Origin: Marchantia polymorpha subsp. ruderalis
Taxonomy: Eukaryota > Streptophyta > Marchantiopsida > Marchantiales > Marchantiaceae
NCBI GenBank assembly: GCA_037833965.1
Contig: AP031351.1
Location: 24,068,501 to 24,132,500, forward strand
Length of the DNA: 64,000 nt
Direction: 5' to 3'
This document shows positions 35,620 through 48,559 of the stretch, one piece after another (position 1 is the stretch's first letter; every line of letters begins with the position of its first letter). The position numbers were made by a program, and so were the translations under genes. The notes beneath the pieces were generated by a model, which worked only from the letters and a program-made list of their open reading frames with translations, did not search any database and was not told the DNA's origin.

Positions 35620-38387
35620 AGCATACCATTAGTAAGGCACTGATCTGGGAAATTAGGCCAAGGGAGAGACCAGAGCTGCTTGCAGCTGCGATGATGTGCT
35701 TTCCACTGATAGAAAATGAACGCGTTGAGCACTCACGTGAAACTGCCTATGACCAGCTCGTGAACGAACAATGGACTCAACTTAAAAACTCCTTATTACA
35801 TTATTTGTAACATTTCAGTTATATTTCATTCTGATATCATACTGAAATTGATGCCCTCCAGTTCACGTTCCATACAGAGGTTTCTACAGCGATTGACATC
35901 TTTCTCCATGACAAGGCCCAACGAGAAGGAGGAACCTTTCCATGGATTTGCATTGCGAAAACATGACCTTAACAATCTACGGGTGAGTGGACAGAGACTG
36001 TGCAGGCAGAATCGATTGTACACTGGTCGCTTCACTTACGGTCGACCACAAATCAACGTGCGTGTGGAATGTTATCACAGTAGCATGCCGGTGCAGTTGA
36101 TACTTCTGTTCATTCAAAATCCGAGAGTTTTCCATCGGTTTACTATATGGATCTACTGATCTAGTTGCTCAGCTCAGCATGTCGATCAGATCGATACCAC
36201 ACAGGAAACATATCCAAAACTCTGACGCAATTTCTCGGAACAGTTCAGCTGCATCAACTAGGCTGCTTACTGAAGTAGCCGATCTCGATCCAGTTTGAAC
36301 GACTCGGCTACTTTAGAAATCACGTGACAGGTCCACCTAGACTTGGAGTACAGTACTATTCGATGTTATTTAGACACGTAGGATGCATGTTGAAAAACTG
36401 AAAGAATTAAATATTTAGGTTTTTTTTTTCAAATTTTTTTCATACATTTACCTTTAACTTTTGAAAAATGATAGAGTATAATAATACCCTCCATTACGTA
36501 CAAAACAAATAGATATTCATAATTGAAGATATTAAAATATAGTTGTAATTCATTACTTGTAAGAAATGTGTCAAATATATATGATATTTTTTATTGAAAG
36601 TTTTTTTCCCATCTTCGATCAAATTCACTTTTAGAAGTAGTCATCGTTAGATACTTGAATCTAGAATGATAATTCATTTCCATATGTTGTGTTAAATAAA
36701 ATTAAGTGTATTTTATTTAAAAATCTAAAATGAGATTTCAAAGATCTTGCATTCGATCCACGTATAAAATCATGTTATTAAAGGTATTTTGAGAATTTTA
36801 AATTGATATCAAAGTAAAATTCACCTTTAATTGAATTAAATATTTCATTAAATCATATAATATTATTTGAAATTTATTCATAATTTTTTGAAAGAATTTT
36901 TATAAAATTTCATTACAACCACAACTATTAAATTTGATGTCAGGATATTTAATAAAATCTAGTGAATTACATATCTGAATTTGTAAGAATCGGAATTGTA
37001 TAGTGATATTCATTGTAAAAGTGATCAAAGAATTGATCTTGATTATAATAAAGTATGATCAAATTTAGATAATAATAAATTTAAGAAATTTAACTATCAG
37101 ATTTATACATAATAGAATTTTTAGAAGTTTTTTAGAATTTTTTGGTGAACATCAATATTTTATCTCATATCAAAATATATTATATACGATTTTATAACAT
37201 GTAATAGAAAAGGAATCTTTTCATTAAATGTTAATTTTAATTGATTTGACTAAGTTATAAAATTTTGATTGGTAGATAATATTTTGAATTTAATCAAATG
37301 ATGAATTTAGATTCTAAAGTTTCAAAGATTTAAATGATATATTATCACCTTATTGAAATTTAATTCATTTTTTTTATCTTAGAATATTTTTATCTGGTTA
37401 GAGTTTGGATTAAACTATCACTAGCATATAGATAGTGGAAGCTGTCCATGACTCTTTAGGATTTTTATTTGTAAGATCTTTATGTGTTTAGTGAACGTAG
37501 TCTACAATAATGAACCACATACTTTAGTGTGTGCGTGTGAATCTTTGAATTTTATCGTGAAAGCAGGACAATTTGAGAGTGGGTCGCATTCGAGATGAAA
37601 AAACAAGTTGTGTGTGATGATAGTCTATGTACTTCAAAAATCACAACTGCACGGCAGCTTTGTTCAGCTAGACCGGCCGAAGATCCAGTACAACAAGATG
37701 AATTGAAGGCTTTGTGATTGCAATTATCTGAATAACTACACACGGGTGTGAATGAGCTTTTCTTTTCTCTTGTTTGACTCGGAAACTTTATTTGACAGTT
37801 TTATCTCCTCCCATGTTCAAAGTCCTTACACTCCCAAGTAGTCTTTTGGGTTGCTATTGACTCCATTGAATCTAGATTAATTACATTTGGGACCTGATCG
37901 TACTTAACAGGAAGGCTATGAGGAATCTAGGTTACTAGAGCTGTTTAAATTATTTTTAGTTAGGTATTAACAGCGAATGACATTTTGTGCAATGGAAACG
38001 TCTTTAATATCTGTGACATATTAAACATATAGTATGAAAGTGTGGTGAAGGTGCATATGAAGGTGTGAACATGATTTATTTCTCGATTGCTAAAAACCAA
38101 TTAGATTTGTCCACGAATTTTAATATACTTTTGATTCTTTGAGACAAATCACAGTCTCGATAATTTGATTAGCTTCATTTGTTTTTCACGACGCTTCTAG
38201 CAAGATCGATGAATGGTATATAAAAAAGTATATAAAAAAAACTATCTCAGTCAACGTAAATCTCTAATACTAGGAATTAAAAGAGGAGATCATTTCAATA
38301 TGAAACAAAACTCTGAAGATCTCTAGTCGAGTTCTGTTGGGCTTGTTAAGGAGAGAAAATACATAAGTGGAAGCACATACAAACTCT
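35620..38387. other. Intergenic; AT-rich desert from 36400
   Basis: The first 700 bases have balanced composition and a plus-strand frame (35848-36159) without motif. From about 36400 to 37560 the DNA is very AT-rich with no open frame. The rest is mixed. No gene or element is recognised. Confidence 0.45.
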
Positions 38388-38831
38388 CTAGTTGCTTCTC
38401 TTTGACTTCGATATGTTTTGAAATATTTCAAATATGAAAACATGCTTATTTGTTAAAGAATTCACTGAATTGAAAGTGATGTATTCGCAGATACTACGAG
38501 CGAAATAATCCACTTCACTACGTACACCATGCTCTAACACTTCATCCAAATCATTTGCATTGTAGTTTAAAATTCGAGCGTTGGGATCAAAGGCAAGCAT
38601 ATCAGCGCAGGAAATTGATGTTGACCTTTTGTTCACCCCTGTTAGCTCATAGTCAAATGACTCACCATTTGCTCCATTCTTAGCTACAATGAAAGTTTGT
38701 ATTAAGCAAACTCTTATTGCATTATTGAGTGATGTTAATTCTTTCATTACATGAAATATTTTTTGGCGATGATATTTTCTCATCGATATAGTGTAAAATG
38801 ACAAAGTGGAAGATGTCTTGTTTGCTTGCAA
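38388..38831 (-). pseudogene. Open frame of 147 codons, unrecognised, possibly a gene relic
   Basis: In AT-rich DNA an open stretch of this length is uncommon. The middle part is compositionally protein-like (GESFDYELTGVNKRS, SISCADMLAFDPNARI, NDLDEVLEHGVRSEVDYF), while both ends are Asn/Ile/Lys-rich and look like noise. SISCADML recalls the VSCADILA helix of class III peroxidases, but nothing around it supports that. It could be a fragment of a transposon protein. No splice partners were found. Confidence 0.25.
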
Positions 38832-40670
38832 TTTAAGATAGGTATTTTGGCTTAAAATTTTTACAAATTTTTTTTCTTATCTTGTATAAGCACAAGTAAT
38901 CCATGATCTAGACAATTCTTTTATGAGACTAAATTTTAGAAAATTTTTTGGTCAAAATTTTGTATCATTATATTTCTTAATTAATGAACCGGACTTATTG
39001 GATGACAAGGTTTCTAATTTTTTTTTTAATTGATGAGTGAATATTCTAGATATACAACTCATGATTTTTTTCTTAATAATACATTTTGAATCCATCTACA
39101 ATTCGTAAAGAAGCAACAACTGCAACACTATATAACTTCTTATTACAAAGAGACATTTGCCAAATGTAGTTGAACATTTGATTTTCATTGGTTTAAGTTG
39201 ATTGATAGATTTGATGAAGCTAGTTAAGAATGGATGTATTATCATTTTGACAAGCTTTTTTTGTTAGCTAAAGTTCGACCCAATCATGTGAGAAAATTTC
39301 AGTTTAAGTTGTTTCAATGCTATCCATCATAGTTCCAACGGCTTTTTGAGCTTATTGTTTTTTTCCTCAACATCGTCCACCTATAATGACAATTATTGGA
39401 AATATCTAAAGTAGAAGAATGTGCGTAGTGTTAAACTATATTTGTACACTTTGGTTTTGAAACAAATGAATGAATTGATGATTTCACGCTTTTCTTGATA
39501 CTCTTAAACAACAATTCTATTGTAAAGCTAATGAATTTCAAGATGAAAATTTTTTCATAAAATTTCATCATCTCATTTATGATTTTGATTATTTTTTTTA
39601 ATAATCTTCAAAATCTTTGTGAAGAGTAGTTAGTCTATCGCAAAGAGTTATACAACAAGTTGTATGCCTTATTCAAGGTGATGAGTTTCAAGATGAAAGA
39701 TTTTGACACAAAGATTCAAAATCACATTGATGTTTTTAAATGAAATTTCATTAGTTTTTAAAATTTTGGAAAAAAGTTTAGTGATGAAAGAAATTATTCC
39801 ATAGTTTGAATTCATTATATGCATCTTATCAATCATTTTGATATGTATAGTTTTATTCTGATAGGTAGACAATCACTTATAACATACTCTTCATCCAATA
39901 TGATACTTAATGTGATTTGATTTTGGTAATATGTATGAAATGATAAAGATGACAAGTGTTTTGTCATCTTTATCATCTATACAATCTAGAGTTAGATCTT
40001 AGTCTAGGATAAATTCTTAGAAAAGAAGGTGGTAGCTTGAAAAAGCCGCAATCTTAATCACGTCAAAAACTACTTTGGTGTGAAGATCAAAATTGATAAT
40101 CATTTTACTTTTATTTCCACCTTGAAACCATTTCTTTTTACTCATTTTCATATATATGAGATAATATTGAATGATTATTTTAAGATTTTGCATAAATGTT
40201 TAACTTTTCACTTGTGAATGGAAACTTAGAATCTGACCAATGTGATCTGTATCTGGATTTAAATTTGAGTTTTTCCAGCTCAAATAAAAAAGTTTCCTGT
40301 CAATACAGAAATGATCAATCATTTTCTGTGTAATGGGCTTTTGTTGAGTCCAATAATTGCATCTAAGTTTTCTTTTGGCTACCGAAGTAAAAAATCAGTT
40401 GCAAATGAATATGTAAGGAAGGAATATGGAAAAGTTTGTATTCGTTGTCAAAGTATAACGTCAAAGTAAGTAAAGTACTCGTTGTAAAATATATCGCTCA
40501 TCAAACTGATTACGGAAACAAGGCCGACGATATTTTGCCAAACCCGTATCTCATCTGTCTCTTCTATTCTCACATCTGAAATATGCCCTGGTATGCCTCT
40601 TGTACCTTCGTCACCTGAGTATATATAAGAAATTTCTAAAACTGATTACTGTATATCTGAAACTTGAAGA
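38832..40670. other. AT-rich intergenic DNA
   Basis: No gene is seen. A local near-duplication of AATTTCAAGATGAAA occurs at about 39535 and 39686. A perfect palindrome at 39940-39976 is listed separately. Confidence 0.45.
39940..39976. repeat. Perfect 16-bp palindrome with 5-base loop
   Basis: ATGATAAAGATGACAA (39940-39955) is followed by GTGTT and then its exact reverse complement (39961-39976). It is the longest perfect hairpin I noticed in the window. No T-run, reading frame or element boundary explains it. Confidence 0.8.
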
Positions 40671-40899
40671 AATTTACTTCACTGGATGAGGATGTAGTTT
40701 TTCCAACCGTGCTCGGACGCAAGGATGAATTGCTTCTAACAGATTACTGAATTCTACTGTTGAAAATTCAAACGGACAGAACGTAACAAACGACATAATT
40801 TCCCGCACACGGACCCACACGCTCAGCTGGAGACATGTTTCACTGTACTGTGACCGTAGGCTTTTGAAACCCAAATCCCGGTGGAGCCTGAAATCCGTT

Positions 40900-41384
40900 C
40901 GCACTGCAAGCCCCCGACTGCAGGAGCCGGAAGGTAACGGCCGGATGGCCGGATTCCATCGACAAGGACGACGACCGAGGCGGGCGGACGTCCGTCGGAC
41001 AACGGTAACTTGGGCGTTTTGGTTTTTTTTGAATACGAACGTTGCGACGCTTGTTCCAGACGCTGCCCTCCAAATCGCTTCACGATCGCGCTTCGAATTT
41101 CGGGAGGGGGATCGAGCTCCGGTTCCAGCAGCATGAGGCGATTCGAAGCCGGGCGTGTGTAGATTTGCGGCTCGAGAGTGGAGAGGCAAGAGCATTGATC
41201 GCTCGCACGCTCGCGAACTCCTACGATCGAGCATCGGGGCGTGAGGGAGCGAGGGAGCGAGGGAGCGAGGGAGCTAGGGGAGGGGTGTCGTTAGCTCTCC
41301 ATCGCGCGGGTTTTCGAAGCTCGAGCTGGAATTGGGTTCGAGAATTGTTCGGTGGTGTGGTGACAGCTGCTCAAGTTCGACGAG
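40900..41384 (+). promoter_or_regulatory. Promoter and 5' leader of the kinesin-10 gene
   Basis: GC content rises at about 40850. Two AACGG cores lie at 40936-40940 (GGTAACGGCCG) and 41001-41005 (GACAACGGTAA), the core of the plant mitosis-specific activator (MSA) element bound by three-repeat MYB factors. The flanks match the full consensus only partly. A fourfold GAGGGAGC repeat lies at 41243-41274, probably in the leader. G2/M-phase control would fit a mitotic kinesin, but the assignment is weak. Confidence 0.3.
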
Positions 41385-44300
41385 ATGCTGAGTCCTATCA
41401 AGGGAACTCCTGGGCGGTACACGCCGGGCCGATCGAGGCTCGGCCCTCCACCACGGGCCAACGAGACTGGCAATGGTCACAGGGTCCGAGTCGTGGCGAG
41501 AGTGCGCCCCTTCCTTGCGGAGGAGATCCAAGTCTCTGGAAATCCTGGGCACGATTGTACCTCCATCTCGAAAGGCACGGAAGAGGACAGCTTGACGATC
41601 AGTACCGAAACTGCAAGGTATGAACTTCCTTCTCATGGCCAGCGTTTGTCTTCGACCCTACTTTGTTCGAGGACTTGAATAAAATGCTTCCAAATCTCCC
41701 ATAGAGGTGGAGCGGGGAAGAACATCCAAAGCCCACCTCGAAGCTCTGAACGTAGTAATTCCAGCTGGGAGAACGATATAAGACCTGACGTTGGTAGTAG
41801 AGTTCGTCAAGAGGTACAGCATGTAATTGTGGTCTACGTACGTTGGCGGGTGCTAAAGCGACGTACAATATGAGGTCACTAATTCTTAGTACCGTGCAGA
41901 GCTCAGTTTTTTTCGTGAGAAGTTTAGGAGCGGGTACTTTAACATTGTAGGGGGTACACTTGCCAACAATTCTACTTCTTGGAATGTGAGTTCCGATAAG
42001 CACGTTTCCTTCCCCTGTGAACAGTTCAATACTGGAACATGGATCTTCTTCAAGAAAACCTGCAATCAAGTTACGAATCAGCTGGCTTGTCAGAGCTAAA
42101 GTTTGGTAAAGAACAGTTCTTGATTGATCTTCTGATATTGCCTGATGAATGCATCAATCAACTTCAACACTATCTAACTCGCTGTTCGTCGACGATATGG
42201 CCTCTCACCATCGAGGAACCGCGATCTGCACTTGTCGAGGCTTTTCAAAACTCTGTAGCATGGATGTCTATATGGAACCAGATAAGATACTCAAGAAACC
42301 AATTGTGGTCAAGGGTCTGCTCACTCACTTGCAACTTGATGCCTTCGTGTAGAAAATTTCCATGAGACAGAAGGATCTGAACTCGTTGGTTCTACTGCAG
42401 TCGCTGTGAGGAGTATAAGGTGGACGCTTGTTATGGCGAAGCAACTGACAATGCTGAAGTGTTTGCCAACGAGGTGCAACCAATTTTGCAATGTTTGTTC
42501 GAAGGACGCAACGCCACTGTCTTCGCTTATGGGGCGACTGGCAGCGGCAAAACGCACACCATGCAGGTAACTTTCTAGCACCTTAAACTTTCCTTCTTGC
42601 TTGTACGAAAACACATAACACATTATGTTATGGGTGTCTTAGTAACAGGTTTACCAGCTGTCACCGACACATACTGCTTATTCGACAACTGGTATAACCA
42701 CCGGTTGTAGGATAAGCAGGGGGCACCCCTGTGAAAATTTACGTACTTTCTATACTGAGGTGGAAGATATTCCATTACTTCTGACCATTGCGTTCCAGAA
42801 AAATACTTTACTTTGTCAGTTCTACGCTGTCAAGTCCCCACCAATTCAATTAACAGATCGAAATATTATTTTCAAGGAGTGCAGGGTACTGAGACGGACC
42901 CGGGCTTGATGTATCGGGCAGTGAAGAGTATATTCAAATCTGCAACGGATCATGGATGCACCGTTGCTATTTCCTACTATGAGGTGTACATGGATCGTTG
43001 CTATGATCTTCTGGAAACGAAAAATGAGGTCCCTGTCTTGGAAGATCACAGCGGCAACATTCAGTTTCGTGGTTTGGCCAAGGTATGTTTACCGATCTAC
43101 TCGCTGCACTCCTGTACATATACTTGTTTACTTGTACTCCACAGCGTGCCTAGAAGTTTTTCGACAATTAGTTTTATGCTGTCTTGGAGAAAATGACGTT
43201 CGGAAGTAGAAAAGGAGACTGAACAAGTTTTCTTGGTCGCTTGGGAGCAGATAGAGATCAAAAGTGTGGAAGAGTTTCAAGCTTTGCTGGCTGAGGGATG
43301 TGCTCGACGCAGAATGGGCTCGACTGTACTGAACGATGTATCCAGCCGTAGCCATGGGGTTTTAGCTGTAACAGTCACCTCACGTGATGCAACAAGCCAT
43401 GTCCTAAGGGAGGCCAAGCTGAACTTAATTGACTTGGCTGGTACGAATTCAAAACCTAAGAGTTGCTATCAATCGTTTCAGCAACCTCTCAAGCTCTGGT
43501 ATTTTTGTTAGCCTTTTTGTAAATACTCGTTCTTTGTGTCCCAACTGTTTAGCATCTAGCAAAGTAATTTTTGTTGTCGTTGAAGTTTTCTAAAATCTCC
43601 ATTTGTGCATGCAACCAACTTTTCGTCACACTTGACAGCGCGAAGCCATGCTGACAAGCTGAGGAAAGTGTGACTTTTCCTTGCAACCCCGTAGCAAACT
43701 GGAAACCTTCACCTTCGTCAATCTGGATCTACAGTCTGCTCATATTGTCGCTTGAAGTTGTTCAGGGATCTCACAGTCAGAAGTGGATGTGTGCAGGAAA
43801 TGAGGACAATAGGAAAACAGGGAGTGATGGTCTAAGACTTGCAGAAAGCAGTCAGATAAATCAATCTCTTTTCGCCTTATCTAATGTCATTAATGCCCTG
43901 AATGCTAACGATGCTCGGGTGCCCTATCGAGACAGCAAGTTGACTCGTATTCTGCGAGATTCTTTGGGAGGCACCAGCCGGTCTGTGATGGTGGCATGCC
44001 TGGTGAGAATTAGTTCTTAACGTCAGCTTCTAATTCATCTTCTTGAAGCATTCGATGATTTGTCAATTCTGGCCGTTCTCAGCTATTGTAAACCCCCTGG
44101 CCCATCTTGGTCGGTGAAAACGGCGGAAAGTGCCTCATGAACGAACATTTCTGTACCCTACAGAATCCGGGGTCGTACTCAGAGGCCGCCAAAACACTAA
44201 GCCTAGCTGCAAGATCAAGACAAGTTGTAAATCACACAGAGGGTGTCCGACAAGGAGATGAATTCAGCAAAGAGAAGTCGGACATGGCAGCAAAACTTAT

Positions 44301-46951
44301 GGCTTGGAAGGAATCAAAAACGAAAACTCCGGTCAAGCCTCCGACTGTATCTTGCAGCCCTTCACCGCTGAAGCCTTTCCTCATGAGATCTCCGCCTCAT
44401 GTTCGAAGCCCTAAAACGCCAGTCATTAAGAAGAACCCTCTCGAGCGCGTCGGGAATAAGACAAGGTATGTTAGAACTGTGATAATAAGTTGAGGTTCTC
44501 TTGGACCCCTTCATCGTATATATTATTGCTCCCTGCGACCCTCCACTGATAGATGATGGTTTCTTGCAGAGTAAAAAGCAGTCCAAAGGTGAATGTCACT
44601 CGTGCTGTTCCATCGAAAAAGGTAAGCTTTTTCCTGAATGAAATGTATTTTCAGGATAAAATATGTGAGATTAATTCTAGTCAATATGCCAGGAACTGTG
44701 CAGACACTTTCTTACAGCTCAGGTCACGAGGTCTCTAGGTTGATGTCACCTGCTGCACCTTAGTAGTGATTGTTGACGAGGTCATTAGTACACTGTTAGA
44801 TGCAAATCTCATGGGATCTATCTTCCCATCGATATGGAGTTCTATCAAACATGTTCAGCGTGCCGGAAGCTTTTAATCATGTCTGATCACTTTCAAGTTG
44901 AACAATCGAAGATCACGGTCTTATTTGCTCCCTCACGAAGTATAAGCTGTTGAAGACCAGAGGACGACCAGAGGACCAGATATGAGCCTAGCATGGGTCC
45001 TCAATGGGACTCGTCTTCGTTTGGAACGATTATTCTATATTTTGCGTGGTCAACTTTGAACTTTGACGTTTCTATATGAAATAAGTGAACCCGCCTCACA
45101 ACACTGCAACAGCTTCTTCTTGAGAGACTAGTTTAATCCGTGCTTAGTCTGTTTCCCTTGTACAGGCGACAATCGTATCACCGATAAATGAGCAAGTAAC
45201 CATAGCCGGTGCAGAAGAAAGCAACAAAGGGGAATGCGAGGAGATCAATACAACAAGTAATTTCAGCGAGGAACTGTACAATAACTGCACTAATCCTCTC
45301 TTTCAAGATGGAGATGCTCCATCAGATACTTATGGTAGGGAATTGTGCTTCTTCAGCCGCTGATATTATTGCTTTTTTTGGAAAACGTTTCAAACATAAA
45401 CGAAATATTGACGCTGTTGTCTGCTGTCTGCCTTACAGGTGATGAAGCTGACAAAGAGAACGACTTCTTACAACATATTGGTTGTCCATACACACCACTC
45501 AAACGAACATCTCAAATTGTGGAAGCATCTCCACCTTTGAGCGTGAAGCTGAAAAGTCTAGCAAGAGCTCTACTTCCTTTGAGTCCTGTTGACACCAATG
45601 TACCCTCTCCATCTCCACTGGTTGTAAAGACTCCTAATGACCTACCTCGAGTTCTCGACTCGACCTTTTGCACTCCAAATTTCGTTGAGGCAGAGACACC
45701 GTACGAGAGATTCAGCAAGTCTACCGCAAAGATTCGGGTTGGACGCACTCTTCACAACTTCCTTTCAATTCTTTCTTCCTGGAAAGCCTATCATTTTTAG
45801 AGAAGGGTGAAACCTCGTACCTCTCTCAATACCACATTAAAAACCTTGTGTTAACACTAACGGTCAACGAATGGTAGCATCAACAAGAGCGGCAAGAGTT
45901 ACTCTGGCTAACAACAAGAGTATCAGACAGTTTTCCGAGACTTCACTTACCCCTTCCTTGGATTTTGTAGAATATGCTGGTGGAGCAGTACCTCGATATT
46001 CTGAACACAGCACCAAGGCAACCCTCTTTTCTTTCTCAACTGTTCTCTTTTCGGTTTTGGCATTTTTTTATTAGGCAACATTTGAGGATATGCGAAGTGC
46101 AAAGCTTTGTAGACGTTTTTTCCTTAAATGCGACATCCGAGTATGGCACATCTCATATCCGGCGGCCTCTTGGTATTGATGTCTTGCAGGGATCAACTCC
46201 TTATGTTGAAGGTGAGCAAGTGATTTCACATGTCGTGCTTGAAGCCCAAGATGACGCCTTCAAGATAACTGAAAATTTCTGAGATTTACCCCGATTGTAT
46301 TTGAGTAAAGTTCTTTGAAAGGAACCAATCGTTTGGAATCATTAGAATTAGGCTGGGAGGCAAACTGACTTACCTGTTTTATTAACTTTAGGGCTTCGGA
46401 GAAAAACGAACGGACGCAATATTAGAGCTCCGAGAAACCTCGCCAGAACCCATGAAAGATGTGAGTTGAATTGCTAGTCCTGAAGGAAAATGAAGAAATT
46501 TAAGACGACGTATCCTTATGCTTTTGATCATTTCACTTGACTCATTGATTACTTCTGCAAATGTCTCTTCGCTTTGAAATGCAGTGATAACTGCGGCAAA
46601 AAGCTGTTTCTATGAACTTACTGAGAATTGGATGTATCCGTGTGCGCAGATAACAGACTTAGAGAGAATTGGTGTCAGCGCCAAGCAGGTATGAGTCGGA
46701 ACCCTCACCTGGAAACCCTCTTTTCAACATGTCCTCGTCATGTCTGTTGCAAACAGGACTGCGAATCATCTATCTGAACTTTCGAGAACGACAGCAATCT
46801 TCGTGGTTTTTCAGTTTATACCTGAGAAGATTTAAATACACGCTTGAGGATTACCATCTCGAGAATCGCTCAAAATCTGAAAGTTTTCCCTGTGCAGGCT
46901 TACGCTATCTTCAACAGCAATGTGATAAGACAAGTTTCCTTTGGTCCTTGA
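41385..46951 (+). CDS. Kinesin-10 motor protein (KIF22/Kid-like) with C-terminal helix-hairpin-helix
   Basis: Fourteen exons join in frame to 681 residues: 41385-41617, 42401-42566, 42885-43082, 43251-43440, 43797-44002, 44164-44465, 44570-44621, 45166-45334, 45439-45737, 45971-46017, 46190-46211, 46392-46460, 46650-46688, 46898-46951. The N-terminal motor (about 34-350) has [10 protein letters not shown], the P-loop GATGSGKT (122-129), switch I NDVSSRSH (227-234) and switch II DLAGNE (260-265). A basic, Ser/Pro-rich tail follows, with many SP and TP sites. At 606-664 comes a DNA-binding-type helix-hairpin-helix: [44 protein letters not shown]. Family knowledge: kinesin-10 proteins bind chromosome arms or the phragmoplast and act in spindle and cytokinesis. 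Intron 10 (46018-46189) has a GC-AG boundary (AAG|GCAACC), and the exon 9 donor (CGG|GTTGGA) is weak. The small C-terminal exons are inferred from family similarity. Confidence 0.9.
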
Positions 46952-47955
46952 ATACAGCACGGCCAGGTCATCCTTCCCAACAACTAATCGGCTGTTTTGA
47001 TCTCGGTTTGAGCCCCATCAACTCTCTCCAGGCATGTTGCCGGTACGGCGCAGCCTGAAGCAAATGCAAGTCGCATGTGAATTTATATGAAATTGGTACT
47101 ATGGCACAGCTTAGCTAGTGAAGGAGCACTTGCGCCATCTCCAGTGGGACTGCGGTGTTAGACCTCGTGGACCAACGGCTGTTAGTTATACCCACAAGCC
47201 TCGCCTTGTCCAGGCAGTTGGAGGTCATCTTACGCTTCTCCTTCTTAAGAGAAGCTGGGGCACCAAATCTACAATTCTCTCTTCTTCCACCTAGAGCAGG
47301 GTGTGATGGCCAGCATGCGTCATCCTCCTGGCACCTCCTGTACAGTAGTACGTCAACAACGGGGCGAGATCTATTTTAAGTAGATTCGTTCTGTTCAGTC
47401 TCTATGCTCTCAGGTCTCGCAAGACACCGAGTAGACTCAGAGCACCAGATGCATAAGGATAATCTGACAATGAAGCTAAAATAACTTAGCGTTCTGGATT
47501 CCGGCCTTTGTCGAAGTCTGATATCCAATCTTAGCGAATAGAGATTGATCGAAGTTCGATATTCGAAATTGATTTCGATATGTCTACAGCGACTTAAGAG
47601 ACACTGAGGGTTTTATTAAGATTTTAAAGGTCTGAGAACTAAACTGGAATAAAATCTTTCAGTGTATCGGATGTTGAAAGGTTAGTTGAAAATCGGTGAT
47701 GTCAGTGGGACCCATTCAAGGGATACCAGCTTGGAGTATAAGCCTTCTTGGATCACGAATTCCATTATAACATCATGCCTTCTTTTCACTACTTTCTATG
47801 GTCTTTGACTTCGTGTCACCGATAGCGGCACCTTCGTGTCCACCTGCGTTCGTCAGGCGGAGGCTCTGGTATTCTTTGCAGGGACTGTCTGGATTTTAGT
47901 TGACTAACTTGACTTCTTTGGACTTTAAGCTGAATCTTTCTCTTCACGGTGTCAG
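46952..47955 (+). other. 3' flank of kinesin-10 and intergenic DNA
   Basis: Balanced composition. A plus-strand frame at 47155-47379 has no recognised motif. Part of this must be the kinesin 3' untranslated region, and part may be the leader of the unidentified gene that follows. Confidence 0.35.
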
Positions 47956-48195
47956 ACGCTGAGGAACCTGGGTTGCACCGTCCGCACGCAGGAGGAGCTG
48001 GCGAGTATTGTTGCTTGGTCGCCTTCTAAAGAACGGTGAGAAGCTTCTATCCTGGTCGGTATGAGCTCCTGGGAAGGACCAATTTTGAAACCCGTCTCAT
48101 GACCCCGTTACAGATGTTCACAAACGCGTCAATCACGGTCGGAGATGGAGAACCACAATCTTGTGAAGGGAAATGAGCTCGAGTATCTGATGTGA
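47956..48195 (+). CDS. Two putative exons of an unidentified gene
   Basis: An exon at 47956-48035 (after TGTCAG, ending AACG|GTGAGA) joins a second at 48114-48195 (after CCGTTACAG) across a 78-base intron. The joined frame reads smoothly: LGCTVRTQEELASIVAW, then SPSKERCSQTRQSRSEM, ending NELEYLM and TGA. Both splice sites are good and the composition is protein-like, but I recognise no family and see no start or upstream exons. It could be the last exons of a gene whose 5' part lies between 47000 and 47950, or a decayed copy. Confidence 0.3.
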
Positions 48196-48290
48196 AATGC
48201 TTCTTGTACCGTGGTCACCATATCTCAGCACACCCTTGATCTATTCCAAAGACGGAACAAAAGGTATGGGAATGAGAAAGCTTGCAGTGA

Positions 48291-48503
48291 AGCAAGTTGT
48301 TGGGTAGCTCTAAGTCTAGAGGGACCTACCACTCAACTGACAAAGGCTCCCAGCCAGTCAATGAGCGCGTTCGATGTGCCAAAAAACAGTATGAGCTCAG
48401 ACCTCGGAAGAAACATGACTGGTATAATGGCACTACTGCGTCAGCGTTTAGGGAGACTGAGTCCCAAGAGTGCCCGAAACGCACCATCAAACGCTTCTTG
48501 TGA
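48291..48503 (+). CDS. Coding-like stretch, unidentified
   Basis: An open frame of about 70 codons with the strongly protein-like run NERVRCAKKQYELRPRKKHD followed by WYNGTTASAFRETESQ and CPKRTIKRFL before a stop. It has no ATG of its own and would have to be an internal or terminal exon. A second frame overlaps it (48211-48552). A basic nuclear protein would fit the composition, but that is a guess. Confidence 0.25.
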   Translation, partial: SKLLGSSKSRGTYHSTDKGSQPVNERVRCAKKQYELRPRKKHDWYNGTTASAFRETESQECPKRTIKRFL

Positions 48504-48559
48504 CTACTGCTGGCTACCTGAAGTTTTCAATGCTCAGATACGCTGGAAGTGATGCCTGA

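Noticed and set aside
45738-45800. Kinesin-10 ending at the stop at 45798-45800
   Set aside because: Downstream exons encode a continuous helix-hairpin-helix typical of the family, so the stop is more likely within an intron. It is kept as a possible isoform in the findings.
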